From the NCBI GenBank assembly GCA_037178855.1, contig JASJZC010000004.1, positions 1,736,001 through 1,800,000 on the forward strand: a DNA stretch of 64,000 bases, given 5' to 3'. Origin of the DNA: Oscheius sp. JU75. Lineage: Eukaryota; Nematoda; Chromadorea; Rhabditida; Rhabditidae. This document shows positions 35,869 through 50,367 of this stretch, one piece after another. The position numbers and the translations under genes were made by a program. How positions within the stretch are numbered: position 1 is the first letter of the stretch; each line of letters starts with the position of its first letter. The notes beneath the pieces were generated by a model. It saw only the letters and a program-made list of their open reading frames with translations. It did not search any database and was not told where the DNA came from.

Positions 35869-37396
35869 TCACATTTCCATGGAGTCGTCGTCCAGCACAG
35901 AACAAGTCGACTGCTGACTGCTTGCCTGCGTGGATGCGGCGGTACGCTGGAAGTTACCAATTCAGTTGACTAAATAGGAAAAAATTAACTTACACTTCCT
36001 GATGGCGAAGGAGAACGTGATCCTCCGAATCTAAGCACTACTTGTTGATTGCTGTACCGCTTTTCTCCAAAAGCGCGCCGTTCCGGACTCTTTCTGTTCT
36101 GTTTCTGCATCTCGTGGAAGTTCGGCAGAGGACATTCTCGTTTCCTAGTGGCAGGGAGAGACGGCTGATGTGCGGCTACATCAACACACGGCAAAGGTGA
36201 TGAAGATCGCTCTTTTTCCGCCAATTCGGACATGAACCTCTGGATTTTCAAATAAAGAAACTATGGTTATAGAAAGAAACCTCGCTACTCATGACTGCCA
36301 GCTGATGAGCAATGGCCTTGGTTCTCTGGTTGAGATCATCTGATACTAGGAATATGAGGGTGCGGTCGGCTGAAATGAGAGGTGGGAGAGAGCGTTATTC
36401 CACTAACCATTTCGTTTTAGTCTCAATGCTGTCTTGATGATTTTTTCGTCGGGAGTTTTATCTTCGAAGCGGTAAAGACCGCCGGAGCTGGAGGAGATCA
36501 TTAACGATTGGGCTCTCTGAAGGTAAAAGGATTCTACCATGCTTGTTCACGGTCAATATCAACTTTAGAAAAACTTACATCGGCCGAGTTTTCAAATGAG
36601 ATCATGTCCGGTTTGTTCTCGTACAAATACTCGATTCCGCGAAGTGTTTCTTGAATCTTCTGGAAAATTAAAAATAAATACATGGTGCAAACACTAACCG
36701 ATAATAGATGAGGAGAGCGCGTTTTGAGATAATCCAATTCAATTTGCACGGTGAACGAGATCATTACGGCTATTTTGGCTGAAAATGTGTCTTACTTTGT
36801 ATCATTAACGAACATGCCGTTTGCACAACGACGAATCATGGAAGGTTCCTGTAAGAGAGCACTGGTGTCAAAGACGCATATCGAGGAGTTGCACAGCAAC
36901 TGATCCGTGTTCCTTCGAGACGAAAAGGTAGCAGTGTTGGTCTAAAACGGAAGTTTATTAGACAAACTGAAATAGTAACTTTGTAAACATCACTGTCGTT
37001 TCTTCGAAGCTCGACGATGTCTATTTCCATTGGCTCTGTTGCTCTCTGGTCGGCACATTGGTCCAGAACATTCGATAACTTTGTTTTCTTTGGGATTTTG
37101 AATCTAAGAATAGTGAAAAAGTTGAGAGGAGCAACATACGTAGGTGCTTTCCGCTTCATCAGAAGTTTTTCGGAACTTATCTTCTGCTGTGTCGGCTTCA
37201 CGTCGATCATTTTCACTACCGTTGTCGTGACATTCTTCGCTTTGTTCTTCTTCTCTCCTTGTCGGCCTCGTTTCTTCACCTCTTCCATTGAGAGGGTTTC
37301 TTTCGTTTCTGGATTGTAGAAGTATTTCGTCCTGCTTCCAGGGTAGCACATCAGCACCCAAGGCGGATCCATTAGGGCCTCTTTTCCTTTGGCCAT
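35869..37396 (-). CDS. PIN-domain endoribonuclease, SWT1-like
   Basis: The N-terminus has a WW-like element (PPWVLMCYPGSRTKYFYNP then ETKETLSMEE). A basic linker follows. The PIN domain begins with SICVFDTSALL, carrying the first catalytic aspartate, and continues with VMISFTVQIELDYLKT, ETLRGIEYLYENKPD, KTPDEKIIKTALRL and TLIFLVSDDLNQRTKAI, whose DD supplies later acidic ligands. SWT1 is a nuclear mRNA quality-control endonuclease linked to transcription and export. The C-terminal tail is Ser/Pro-rich (SRSPSPSGS) and ends SVLDDDSMEM. Length is about 390 residues, shorter than human SWT1, and no HEPN-like C-terminal domain is obvious. The start follows a TTTCTAG acceptor by 4 nt. The assignment rests on motif order. 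Confidence 0.72.
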
Positions 37397-37887
37397 TTAG
37401 CTAGAAATTTTTCTCGTGAAAGGGAACGAAGAAGTGGAGTAAAACCGTGTAAAGGCAGATATTACAAAAATGGAGTCAACCACTTCATATACGCAATATT
37501 GCGTACAAGGTATATAGGAGTGTGGGATGGCAAACTGACAATGAGCTTGAGGGCATTCAGCAGCAAAGATTATGGCGTTTGTCAAAAACAAAAGGATAAG
37601 GTACAGAGAGAAAGTGAATGGCTTTCAAAGTACAAAAATTTAAAAGGTGGTTGAAAGTTGGCCTCGTCACAAAATTACGTCAACCTAAGTTTAGGATAGG
37701 AGCGGTGGGATTTGAACGATCATCATACTACTCGTTTATTTGTTTGTTTTATTGGTTGTCCTGTCTTTTTTTCCTGTCATGTATGGAGATGTCCAAAAAA
37801 TACTAAAAACGTACCAGATATCACAAGATTCATGCTGCATTTCACCTCAGTTTTCTTTGCTCACAGAATAGTTATTATTAGGCTAAT
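37397..37887. promoter_or_regulatory. Shared spacer of divergent SWT1-like and RBR genes
   Basis: About 490 bp between two divergent starts, so it probably contains both promoters. No gene is supported. The plus side ends with ATTATTAG, an acceptor-like site 6 nt before the RBR start. Confidence 0.5.
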
Positions 37888-40800
37888 ATGGAAAAGGAAC
37901 GACCCGTTGGAAAATCGTCAAGCCTGTTCAATTTAGTGGTGACTTGAACGCTGCAGCTTTCAACCTAGGTGGACTTTAGACGCCTGCCAATCTCGACGAG
38001 CTCAATGCCGGGTTTACCGATGTCGGCGAATACTTGGCGTCGGAAGAAAATACAACTATTATGCAGTCCACCTTCGAACCTATCGACATGAATCCCAGTG
38101 ACGAGGCGACAAAGGAAGAAGTTGAGGTTTTTACACCACTAAGTTGTGTTTCATAGTGACTTTGTAGTGGCTGAAGACGCAAGATCGCATGGTTCCCATA
38201 CCGTCTGACATCTACAAATTCGACAAGAAGATGTTCATCTTGAAGGAGCACATGCATCCTTCTAGCCGTCTCTGTCCAAAGGTAAGACGGGATAACTTAT
38301 TTCTTAAATCCATCTTCCAGCCTAATAATTTTGTGACTAGCGTATCTCAGTGCAATGCACCGGAGCCATTTGATGAGAAAGAACTGCCCAATATGGGACC
38401 GTTCCATAGTGATGATACGCACAAACAACCTCCCAAATTGTCCAGGAACGAAATCATCGAAAAGGGCGAAGTGGAGTTTCGCAATGCGAAACACGACTAT
38501 GAGGCTCATCGAGTCAAGAAAGAAGTACAATGCAACTGGTCGACTGCTCTTCTGGCCGATAAGATGAGAAAGCTGGATCCTGATGACCAGGTAATTTTTG
38601 TCACCTCATTAACGTGATTTTTTTCAAGCGAGTTTCATGCATTCGAGTTCAGATAGACAGCACGTCTACCGATCCACTTGGCAGATATTCAGTCTACGTA
38701 CCAGCTTCTGGATGGTCCAGGGAAGAGGGCAACTTTAAGAAAACGTATGCTATTGCATTTGATTCTGTGCTCATGTACCTTTCCAGAGTTGTACAACAAG
38801 CGAAGTATCCTATCCTCACGGACATTGTGACATTGCGCGGTCTGGGCTGCAATTACTACGTTTGTCACTGCTTCGAGACCACTTATTGTTTCCCTTACAG
38901 TGTAGAATTCAAAATGGCCTCAACACGTTCATCGATAATATAGCCCATCAGGAAAAAAATCGTGTACTGTTGATAGACGCTCGTGAACGTGAGGAGTTAT
39001 GCCACTATGTAGGAATGGAATTGTCTTCAGTGCATGCAGTCTGATCATTCTCTATCGGAAAGCAAAGGCCTTCAGATCCGACAACTGAGCCCAACAGAGT
39101 ACAACTTTCTCCTCAAGAATTTTCGCGATCTTCAAATGCGCAATCCGGACCCTGCCACAACGAACGCCTACGAGCTCACTTTTGGAAATGTGGACGAGAT
39201 TCCCATCTCCATGTTGTCCGCCAACAACTGGATGATGTACCCTACGCCGATGGAAACAAAGTTCAATCTTTGTGAGCGGGAAATTATCGGAATAAAGCTC
39301 TCATGGCAGCCATATCCCGCCATGTGTCAAGGCGAAATCATTGTCAGTTTCAGTCGTAATCCCGTTTATCAGCATTACCAGTTGAATAGTCCTAAAGACG
39401 TCGGCTTCTGTCAATGGGTGTTCACACACAATTCTATCAGCTGTACCGCCACTGTCCGAAGACTTAATCCCGATAATCGAACGGCTAGCTTTTCGTTCCA
39501 TACCGAGGTATAATCAACTTCAGGTGGAAATCTCACTAGACCGCGGAGAAGTTGACTCTTACGATGATAAGGCGGTAGAGTATATGCTGAAGCGAATTAT
39601 GAAGGCCAACAACATTGAATATGAGAAGATCACTCTTTTCAGGCATGCAGAGTAGGTGATCTTTCTCGACACTCCTATTAGTTGGTTTCAGCTACTCTAA
39701 AAGCTACCATATCCTGAAAACTCTCATTCACCAGCGAATCGGCCGAGCTGCAGTCAACTGTGGAATATGGGAGTCTGTTCCGAATGAGTCGACCCCTGGT
39801 TACGACGACGAATGGTTCAGATATGTCGGTTTTCTCTTATGACTCAACTAGAAGTTGTTTTTTCAGATTGAAAAGTACGAGCATACTTTGCCGTGGCGAG
39901 TCTACTTCGATCCATTCGATTCCCCTCTCGAAGCTGACAGAAAGGCGCATGGTCATCGCAAGTTTTGCCTTCATAAGGGTGATCCTCGTTTGGCCAAGGA
40001 ACGAAGCGCGGTTGTGATCTTTGAGCAGCAACATTATGCCAAGAACATCATCGACTATATACCGGAAAAGCCTAATTGGGAGTTTATGTCTTTCTCCAGA
40101 AACGACACAAGAGGGGTTAGTCAGCGAGCTCGTCTAGAACATTAGTCTATTAGGTTTCGTTCCAACCATTCTTCACAATTCGTCGCCAGGTCCCGTCCTT
40201 TGTGAGAGCTGTCATTGATGACTTTATCAGGTTTCTTTTCTTTTGTAGCCTGAACCACCTTTGTTTCAGACAAGAAGACACGATCATGAGACAAAACTCG
40301 AATCTCCAAAACCACAACTGGTGCCAGTACGCGGACGATAGCATTAGCGAGCATGTTCTTGTGGAAGGATGGCCTATCAGTCGGGTGAAGGAAACCGCTA
40401 AAAAACTCGATGAACAGCTGAATGGAATCATCATGGATTGCAGTGAGCCAAAAGGAAATGGACGACTTCTACATGGGTAAATTTGGAGATTGAACTGTAA
40501 TTAACTACACTTTCAGCGTTGGCCTTGCCTACTTGAATAAGATACAGAAACAGCAGAAGGGAAAAGTCGTGATTGCCTTGTACCAGTTGGAGAAAAGGAT
40601 TCATATCATTGGAAATATGCAGAAAGAGTGTCTTGAGACGAAGGAACTTCTCTGCAACTTCATTACCAACAGGTTTGCTTGCATCAGTTGTAAATCTCAG
40701 AGCTTTCAGAAACCGATTCCTAGTACGGACATCTATCTCCATTGAACAGCCTCGCTTCGTCCGTTACATCGGTGAAAGGATTGCTGAAATGGTTTACAAA

Positions 40801-42041
40801 CCAAAATACGAGCTGCGGTAACCGTTTTTCAAATCTGTACGATATTCTTTCAGAAGTTCCATCGATTTCTCTACTTTGGTTGTGAACAAAAACGGCTCTG
40901 AACTCGGACTTCAATGCAACGTGGATCAGTATGAACATTTCCAGGAACTTTTGGACAATATTCAGACGCATGCAGGTAGGTCTTGGTGACCCTCTTCTAT
41001 TTTTTGTTCAGACCCTGGATTTCCACAAGGACAAGATCCTTGTTGCAATGGAATGCAAGTTCGAAAACCTCTCCTGCCCATTATGCATGAGTCCTGTTCT
41101 GTACGCCTGTTACCGCTTGACTCTCTGTGGACATCTCTACTGCCTGGACTGCTTCCGCCAAATGGTATTTCCTTGCTCTTGTTTTAATTTAAGGTTTTCA
41201 GATTTCCTTCCACTTGAAAAATCGCGAACTTCCTATTCATTGCCAGTACGAGGACAAAGGATTCAAGTGCATGGACACGATTGCTCTGAATGATGTCATG
41301 CGAATCTTCTTCGACGACAACTTCATCCACTATCCGAATTTCTTCAAGGATCGATTGGAGCTGCTCGTCGCTGCCACCACGGATTTTGCTGTAAAGAAAA
41401 ACCAGGGAATGCTTCGCTATTGCACGGTACCCGACTGTCCGGGCATCATATTCGTATGTTCTGTCAATCTCATCCAAGTCAAACTTTCAGAAAAACTCTT
41501 CTTCTACAAAGTTCCACCAGTCCAAGTGTGGTGTATGCGGCTTCAAGATTTGCAGCATATGCTTCTATCCTCCTCATCCAGGCGTTACTTGCGAAGTCGA
41601 GACTGCCAATCAAGGTAAGAGGTTTTTGTCATTTTCATTGGCTTTTCTTTAGAATCTGTCGATGCATCGATCAAATATTACATGAGCAAAAAAAAGGACA
41701 ACGTCAAACACTGCCCGACTAGCAACTGCCAGGGAGTTATCGAAAAGGATGCTGGATGCAACCACGTTCAATGCAGCTTCTGCAAAAATCACTTCTGCTG
41801 GCTCTGTAACTTCCAGGTCAGTTTCTGTTCTCCCTGTAATTCATAGCGAGTTTAGTCATCGGACCAGTCAATGATCTACAAGCACATGGGCAGCGTCCAT
41901 GGAGGATTTGGCGGCGGTTGGGAACATCTGGATCGAGGCGAAGATTTCCATACTGTCGATGGACAAGGACCGGTCGGAATAGATGGCTTCCCCGAATGGA
42001 TCATCATCAACGGCAACAGAATCGACATGGCTACCCTCTAA
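37888..42041 (+). CDS. Large RBR (RING-IBR-RING) E3 ubiquitin ligase
   Basis: The first exon reads MEKERPVGKSSSLFNL and splices in phase to TPANLDELNAGF. About 1150-1200 residues follow over a dozen short introns. The C-terminus is a full RBR module. RING1 is CPLCMSPVLYACYRLTLCGH then YCLDCF. The IBR includes RYCTVPDCPGIIF and CGVCGFKICSICF. RING2 is HCPTSNCQGVIEKDAGCNHV then CSFCKNHFCWLC, where the cysteine of GCNH is the expected catalytic thioester residue. The long N-terminal part (e.g. LLKNFRDLQMRNPDP, LIHQRIGRAAVN, EHVLVEGWPISRVKET) has no recognised domain. It faintly recalls the C-terminal region of DEAH11/12-type helicase-RBR proteins, but no DEAH helicase motifs are present. The C-terminal tail (GFGGGWEHLDRGEDFHTV) is Gly/Asp-rich. 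Confidence 0.85.
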
Positions 42042-42199
42042 ACGTCAGTAGTATTGCTGCTCTCTTATGTTTACCAAATTTCAAGTTTTGCTTTAAATGT
42101 ATGTTTTCTAGACACTTTGAAAATCTGTTGTGATCGAGTTTGTTCAAGTTTGTTCGATTTGATGTTTATTGGGTCTGTTGTAGTTAGTACGTGAGCAGG

Positions 42200-43114
42200 T
42201 TACACCTCGACCCGAATGGTTCCATTATCAGTCAGAGAGGGTGGATTGTCTTCGAAGACGGCTCCTTTAATCGCTTTCTTCGGAGCGAATCGAGGTTTCG
42301 AGTCGTGTTTTGTCATTCCGGGCGGTAGATCCGACAGAATCTGCAAGCAGGAGATCTCGAATCGGTCGGTATCCTCGTCGAGATCGGGAAACAGCTTGAC
42401 GACAAGTGTTGCGCAGAATTCCTCAAGATTCTGTGCGTCGGATGATAGAAAGATGGCTCCTCCATGTCGATGAGCGTGTCCATCGATCACATTGATGACG
42501 TGCTCTTGACGATCGTACAAGACCAAGATGGCTCGTTCGATGATGATGACGACGAGAAAGACCTGGCTGAACTCGGCTGTCAATTCGGAATCCATTGCTT
42601 TCTTGATGAATCGGGACAGATTCTTGCGAACTCCATAGACCAGTTTCCAGTTGATCTCCTGTATTCCTTTGACAGCTCGAATGCCGCCTGGAACCGTGAA
42701 CAGACCTCGATCATTTTTGCGTCCACTTCTCTGTTTCACAGCCGTCTGATGAGCTTCGTTTCCCTCCAGAATAGAATTGGCCAACAGTTGGACGAAATGC
42801 TCCGAGACTGCGAGACAGACCGCCTGATTGAGGATGGCTGCCGGAGTGGAACGATGTCCCGTGTGGTAGATGTATCGGGCCAGCATTAGAGCGATCAGAG
42901 TACAGGCATTCGAAGTTGTCTGACGGTCTCCAAGCCTCGATTGCGAGATGTCGAGCGGAAAGACCCAGCAGTGAATCCGTTCATGTATATGAGACCAGCG
43001 CCAGTCAGAAGATCCTTCTTCTTCCTTCGTCTTCAGAACGGACTGAACGGCAGCTTGGCAGACGGGTTGGACAGGGCGACGACTTGTCCCACTCAGGAGA
43101 CGAGGGAAGCACAT
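42200..43114 (-). CDS. Intronless 304-residue protein of unknown function
   Basis: A single open frame of 304 codons, unusual in this intron-rich window. Conserved-looking motifs include DRQTTSNACTLIALMLARYI, SILEGNEAHQTAV, FTVPGGIRAVK, AILVLYDRQEHVINVIDGHA and AIFLSSDAQNLEEFC. A cysteine after S-N-A and a later D-x-H-x-H-R motif could suggest a cysteine-peptidase-like arrangement, but that is speculation. It begins only 75 bp after the xylulokinase stop on the same strand, with AATAAA (complement about 43155-43160) between, so it may be the last cistron of a polycistron. It converges on the RBR gene 158 bp away. Confidence 0.65.
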   Translation of the reverse strand: MCFPRLLSGTSRRPVQPVCQAAVQSVLKTKEEEGSSDWRWSHIHERIHCWVFPLDISQSRLGDRQTTSNACTLIALMLARYIYHTGHRSTPAAILNQAVCLAVSEHFVQLLANSILEGNEAHQTAVKQRSGRKNDRGLFTVPGGIRAVKGIQEINWKLVYGVRKNLSRFIKKAMDSELTAEFSQVFLVVIIIERAILVLYDRQEHVINVIDGHAHRHGGAIFLSSDAQNLEEFCATLVVKLFPDLDEDTDRFEISCLQILSDLPPGMTKHDSKPRFAPKKAIKGAVFEDNPPSLTDNGTIRVEV

Positions 43115-43188
43115 GCGAGTAGATTTGCTCTATTTTATCAAGTGAACTTTTTTTTTATTGACGAGAAGGACAACAAAAAGACGTTTGT

Positions 43189-45632
<2,444 letters not shown>

Positions 45633-45841
45633 AGGAGCACTGGTCGTAATAAACTGACCCCTCTATTGATCCCAATCGGGAACCGAATAGCGCAACTGCG
45701 CGCGATTGATAATCACATAAAAATGGAAGGAAAGTATAAAAGCTCGTATATTTTAACAGATCCCAAAAACCGCATTAGATTAAAGAGATAACAAAAAACA
45801 AGAATATCAAAGGTGTTGGGAGAAGAGGCAAAAACAATAAA

Positions 45842-48800
45842 TTACTCGGCCTTCGTTTCGAACTTGGGATACTTGCTCAGGACGTCGGTCCACTTTGTTC
45901 GCATAGTGACCAGATCAGATACTACTCTTCCAACTTCATCCACCTAAATAGCTTCATTACAAAGAAGGGTAAAAGAACCAACTCTGAGTCGAATCTGCTC
46001 CATAGATTCGGCATGACGAAGAGTCACGGTAGTCGGAGAGTTGACTGACTCAAAATCAACGGTGATGCCGAAGGGGATTCCTATCTCGTCCGTGCGAGCG
46101 TAACGCCGTCCAATGGATCCGGAGCTGTCATCGACACGATAGCTGAGGTCGTACTTGGCCAACTCGTCTCGGACCTCGTCGATGATGGGAGCGAGCTTCT
46201 CATTGGCAGAAATCGGCAAGACGGAGCATTTTATGGGAGCAATCAGTGGGGGTAGGGCGAGGAACTGAACGGGATGTTGTTATAGGACAAGAAAGAACAT
46301 ACAGTTCGCTGTTCATCTCCATCTCTCTGACGGAAAGAATGTTCCAGAACGGAATACATGATTCTTCCGATTCCATAAGAGGGCTCGATGACGGATGGGG
46401 TAATTTCTTCAACATGGACTCGCTTTTCCTCTTTTCTGATGTTGATCATCTCCTTCTTCAGAACGAAGTTTTCCGAGTTGAGTTTCAAATTGTACAGCCT
46501 ATATCATTGCTTTGAGGGAACGAACAAGAAACGAACCCATTGGTAGCAATTTCAGTCTCAAGAGCAACAACATCCTTCTCCGGCAGCTGGCTGAGGGCGG
46601 CTTGGATTCTCTTCGCGTCCTTTTTGTATTCTTTTCCTAGCAGAGCCATGTTGGGAACAGCCTCAACGACATTGATGAGACGAGGCTCTGAGAGCTTCTT
46701 CTCAGCAACCAGCTAAATGTGCATTAGAACAGTCAACTGAATCAAAATTACCTTGACATTGGTGGCCTTGTAATGTTGCTCGAGATCGTAGCAGGCTCGA
46801 TCGGCATTTCCCACGCACTCGATCCATCCGTAGCTGGTAAGAATCTCGGCGTCCCAGCAGTCCTGAGCGTAATGAGCCATCTCATTTCCAAGATGCTGAC
46901 GGAAACGAAGACGTCGAGGATCGACTCCGACCTTGAGCAGGAACATGTGACAGCGAGCCATATAGTATCCGAGGGTCTCATTGGCAACAACCCCCTGAGA
47001 GACAGCACTTCCTATAGCCATTTTGACGGCTGGCTGTCCGTCCATCTGATTGCAGGCGGAGAACAGAGTCATCTCGTAGTTGGCAATCTTCTTGAATTTG
47101 GGCAGACTCTTGTCTGCCGGATCAACGAAATGCTCAATCTCGCACATTGTGAATTCACGAACACGGATGAGTCCCTGACGAGGAGAGATCTCGTTACGGA
47201 ATCCAAGTCCTATTTGGGCAGCAGCGAAGGGCAGTTTTCCCTGCGATTGGTTGAATAATAACAAGGAGGAACTGATACCTGATTGAATTCGAGGAGTCGC
47301 TTGAAATTGACAAAGATTCCCTGGGCTGTTTCTGGACGGAGGAAGGCCTTGAAGTCTCCAGTTGGTCCGATTTGGGTGGGGAACATGAGATTGAAGGCGA
47401 TGGGCTCGGTAAGGTCATTTCCGGTAATGGGAGACTTGAACTTGTACTTTGTGATCACCTGGAAATGGAGATGTTGAAATATAAGAACAGACAAATTGAA
47501 TACCTCATGCATATCCTTGTCACTGTATCCGTCCAAACGAGCCAATACATCCGTTAGAGACTGACGGACCTCGTCAGTGGTCTTCTTGTCGGCCATGATC
47601 TTCTCCGCACTGTTCTTGATGAGATGGTCGGCACGGAAGCATTCTCCAGTCTTCAAGTCCTTTACCATCCAGTCGGCGAAACGATCCACATGTCCAGATG
47701 CCCTATAGGTTGTAGATAAAACAAAAAAAAGTACGTACTTGAGAACTGGCTCAGGAGTAAGAGAAGTACAGTCGACTTCGAGCATTCCCTCCTCCAGAAT
47801 AAAGTGTTTGCGCCATTCCTGGATCATGTTGGCTTTCAGAGCACATCCCATTGGTCCAAAATCATAGCTGAAACTCTTTTACAATAGGAAAAGGAAAACA
47901 CGTACAGTCCAGTAACTCCTCCGTAGATGGCGAAAGATTGGTCGTAGAAGAAACGACGTTTGAGAAGGTCCTCAAGTTTGAGCCGATCGAAAGAAGCCTC
48001 TTTCGGGGCGAGAGCAATTTCAGTCTCTTCCAGCTTCTTCTTTCTGGCCTTGAGTTCCACGACGGCCGTGTCAACGTCGATTTTCGGGGCACCCTTTGCC
48101 TTGAGATCACGGATCAGGTCTCCATATTCCTTGACGGCGGCACGAAGTGGGGCGAGTTTCTGAAATGATATTCAAAATGATCAGTTTGAAGAATAGGTAA
48201 TACCTCTTCAATAGCAGGATCGGCCATGGCTCTCAGATAGTCGGAAATCTTCTGATTTACTTGTTTTGTGAACTTGGGAGGGAGCGGTTTTGTTCGACCA
48301 ACTCGGTGTTTGTTGGTAGCGGTTTCTACCTGAAAATGTTGAGATAAAGAAAATGGCAAAAAACTATGGAAAGCAGGCGGACGAATAGTAGAAATGTAAG
48401 TGAGAGTAAAGCACAAAAGGAGCAACAGCTGGTTATATAGACACGCCCCACGGACAGATTGCATCACATTCGTTGCGTTCAGAGCCTCATGTTCGCAAAT
48501 TTCAAAACAACCAATTATTCACAAAAGAAAATATTCTAAAAAGGCGATAAGTAAACACGTGACCGGAAACAGTCGAGCGAGTATCTCCAGCCGGCTGCCG
48601 ACTGAATTGACCCCAAAACAACTGACCCGCCGATACACGTGGAGGCACAGATTTTTCATTATCTTTTGGATGTTCGAAAACTATTTGGCATGCAAAGGGT
48701 TGATTCACTGCAAACTTTCACGGTGCCAGAGACAAAGGTTTGACTAACAGCGCCCAGAAAACCGAACCTTGAAGAATTCTTGAGCGAAGGAGGCGCGTTG

Positions 48801-48848
48801 ACTTACAGCGAGTCCTTTTACAGTCTTGAATAAGCGAGCAACTAGCAT
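45842..48848 (-). CDS. Glycyl-tRNA synthetase, probably dual cytosolic/mitochondrial
   Basis: A class II aminoacyl-tRNA synthetase of about 690 residues. Exon 1 encodes [14 protein letters not shown], a typical mitochondrial presequence, joined in phase across a ~460-nt intron to [11 protein letters not shown]. Then come a WHEP-type region ([40 protein letters not shown]) and the catalytic core: [80 protein letters not shown] (motif 2) and [15 protein letters not shown] (motif 3 region). The anticodon-binding domain follows ([37 protein letters not shown]). Animals often make both isoforms from one gene; a cytosolic start further in is inferred. Confidence 0.95.
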
Positions 48849-49060
48849 ACACTAATCTACCCTGCAAAATGAAGCAAATGGAGAAAAATGGTCGGAGAAG
48901 AAAATTCTGGTAATAAACCAATATATGGTTCAACAAACAGCAAATAGAAATTTTTATTCCTCTGTTCACTTTCTAAAAGCTTATAGAACCCATATTTTGT
49001 AAAGTATTGAGCAATATTTCCCACAATGGATATGAAAAATTGACAATATAAGAACTTTTC

Positions 49061-50116
49061 CTAAATGAAAGTGTGCATCAGCTTCTTGCTCTCTTCGTAT
49101 GCCACAAACAAACTGCCGGAGGCCACAAATGTTCTGATCAATGTGGGCAGAAGACCTTTGTAGAGACCGCGAATTCCTTCTTCTCGAGCAATCTTTATCA
49201 ATATCGTGCCAAAACTCCCTCCTCCGCTGACCTACAATTTCTATTACAACGAGAAGAAGAAGATTAGTTGCCTGCATTCGAGATTTGACCACGTCTGCCG
49301 GGAAAATGGAGGACCACAAGGCCATTCCTCCGACCGCTCCAGACAATGCTGTCTTGACCATTCCGATGTCGTCTTTAGACTGTCCTTCTTTTGTCAGCAT
49401 ATAGCGACAGGTCTCATATGCTCCGAAGAAGCAGAAGTAGCCGGGAACTTCTCGAGCCAGGGTTGGTGTCATTCCTACGAAGAATCCACGCACTCCACGT
49501 TCTTTCAAGATATCTCGGCAGACCGAAAACGGCGTGCTAAATTCTTCGAAATTAATGGAAAACAGTTCCAAATAACGATGTTTTTCCCATCTCTCTTGCT
49601 GCCTGAAGTTTGCATTTGACTAGCTCGGTCGGACAGAGAGCACAGGCGGCGAAAACTGCTGCGAAAGATCCGGAGACGGCATTTTCCACTGGAGTCATCT
49701 GCTTCACATCCGTTTTTCCTAATGCCGTACATACTCCCTAAATCAAATTGTCAGTTAGATTCAAACTCGAACTAGCTTTTTGACAATATCCGTAGGCAGC
49801 AAAGAGAATGGCATTTTCAGCAATATTGGCAGTGAGAGCAGGTATCGTGCCGGCATAAAGACCACGAATTCCATCCAACTTGTATGTATCCTTCAGGCAG
49901 ACGACCCAGTTCTTGTAGAGGTGAGGAAACGTCTGAACCTTGACTTTGACCGTGTCCAATGGCTGTCCCGCGTAGACATTCGCTGTTCCTCCTGACAATT
50001 GTTTATGAGACGTTGAAAACGATAGATCTACCCAAAGTTCCAGCCAAAAGATCGATGATTCCATCTTTCACATGTTGTGCACCTGCTGTATCTCCGCCGC
50101 CGCCTCCATGACCCAT
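49061..50116 (-). CDS. Mitochondrial ornithine carrier (SLC25A15-like)
   Basis: An inner-membrane carrier exchanging cytosolic ornithine for citrulline. The N-terminus is glycine-rich (MGHGGGGGDTAGA). Three carrier repeats follow: repeat 1 with GQPLDTVKVKVQTFPHLYK, repeat 2 with LCPTELVKCKLQA, repeat 3 with IFPADVVKSRMQ. Each has a Px[DE]xxK signature and a downstream GLYAG / GFFVGM / GLYKG loop. Length is about 305 residues, typical for SLC25. The match to the ornithine transporter group rests on RGFFVGMTPTLAREVPGYFC and the second signature PTELVKCKLQA. The start follows an AATTCAG acceptor by 2 nt; the gaps to neighbours are 252 and 213 bp. Confidence 0.9.
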
Positions 50117-50367
50117 GGCTGAATTAGTAATTTGAATAAACGGCTCAAAGATGAGAAAGAGAGAACGATGGGCAAGCCAGTTCAACTGAGATACGAGAAC
50201 ATACATATAAATGTTTACTACTATGAAAGAATACAATTTACTGGAACAAGTGGTAATCTAACAAGGAATTGTTTTCAGGAAGCTTGAGTACCGGTAACGG
50301 AGCGAAATGAGGAGACCAATGTGTCGGAAAGGAATATGCCAGAGCACCGGGAGAGAAGGACATGGTT

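Noticed and set aside
37690-37765. Possible tRNA on the minus strand (GTTCAAATCCC like a T-loop)
   Set aside because: The bases before and after the loop do not form a 5-bp stem, and no matching acceptor stem exists within 75 nt.
37888-39500. DEAH helicase core in the N-terminal half of the RBR protein
   Set aside because: No GKT Walker A, DEAH or SAT motifs are visible in any exon after the first ATG.
42464-42889. 141-codon plus-strand ORF
   Set aside because: It is the antisense shadow of the intronless 304-residue minus-strand ORF, which has better protein character and operon-like position.
46773-47258. 161-codon plus-strand ORF
   Set aside because: It is antisense to conserved glycyl-tRNA synthetase motif 2 coding sequence.
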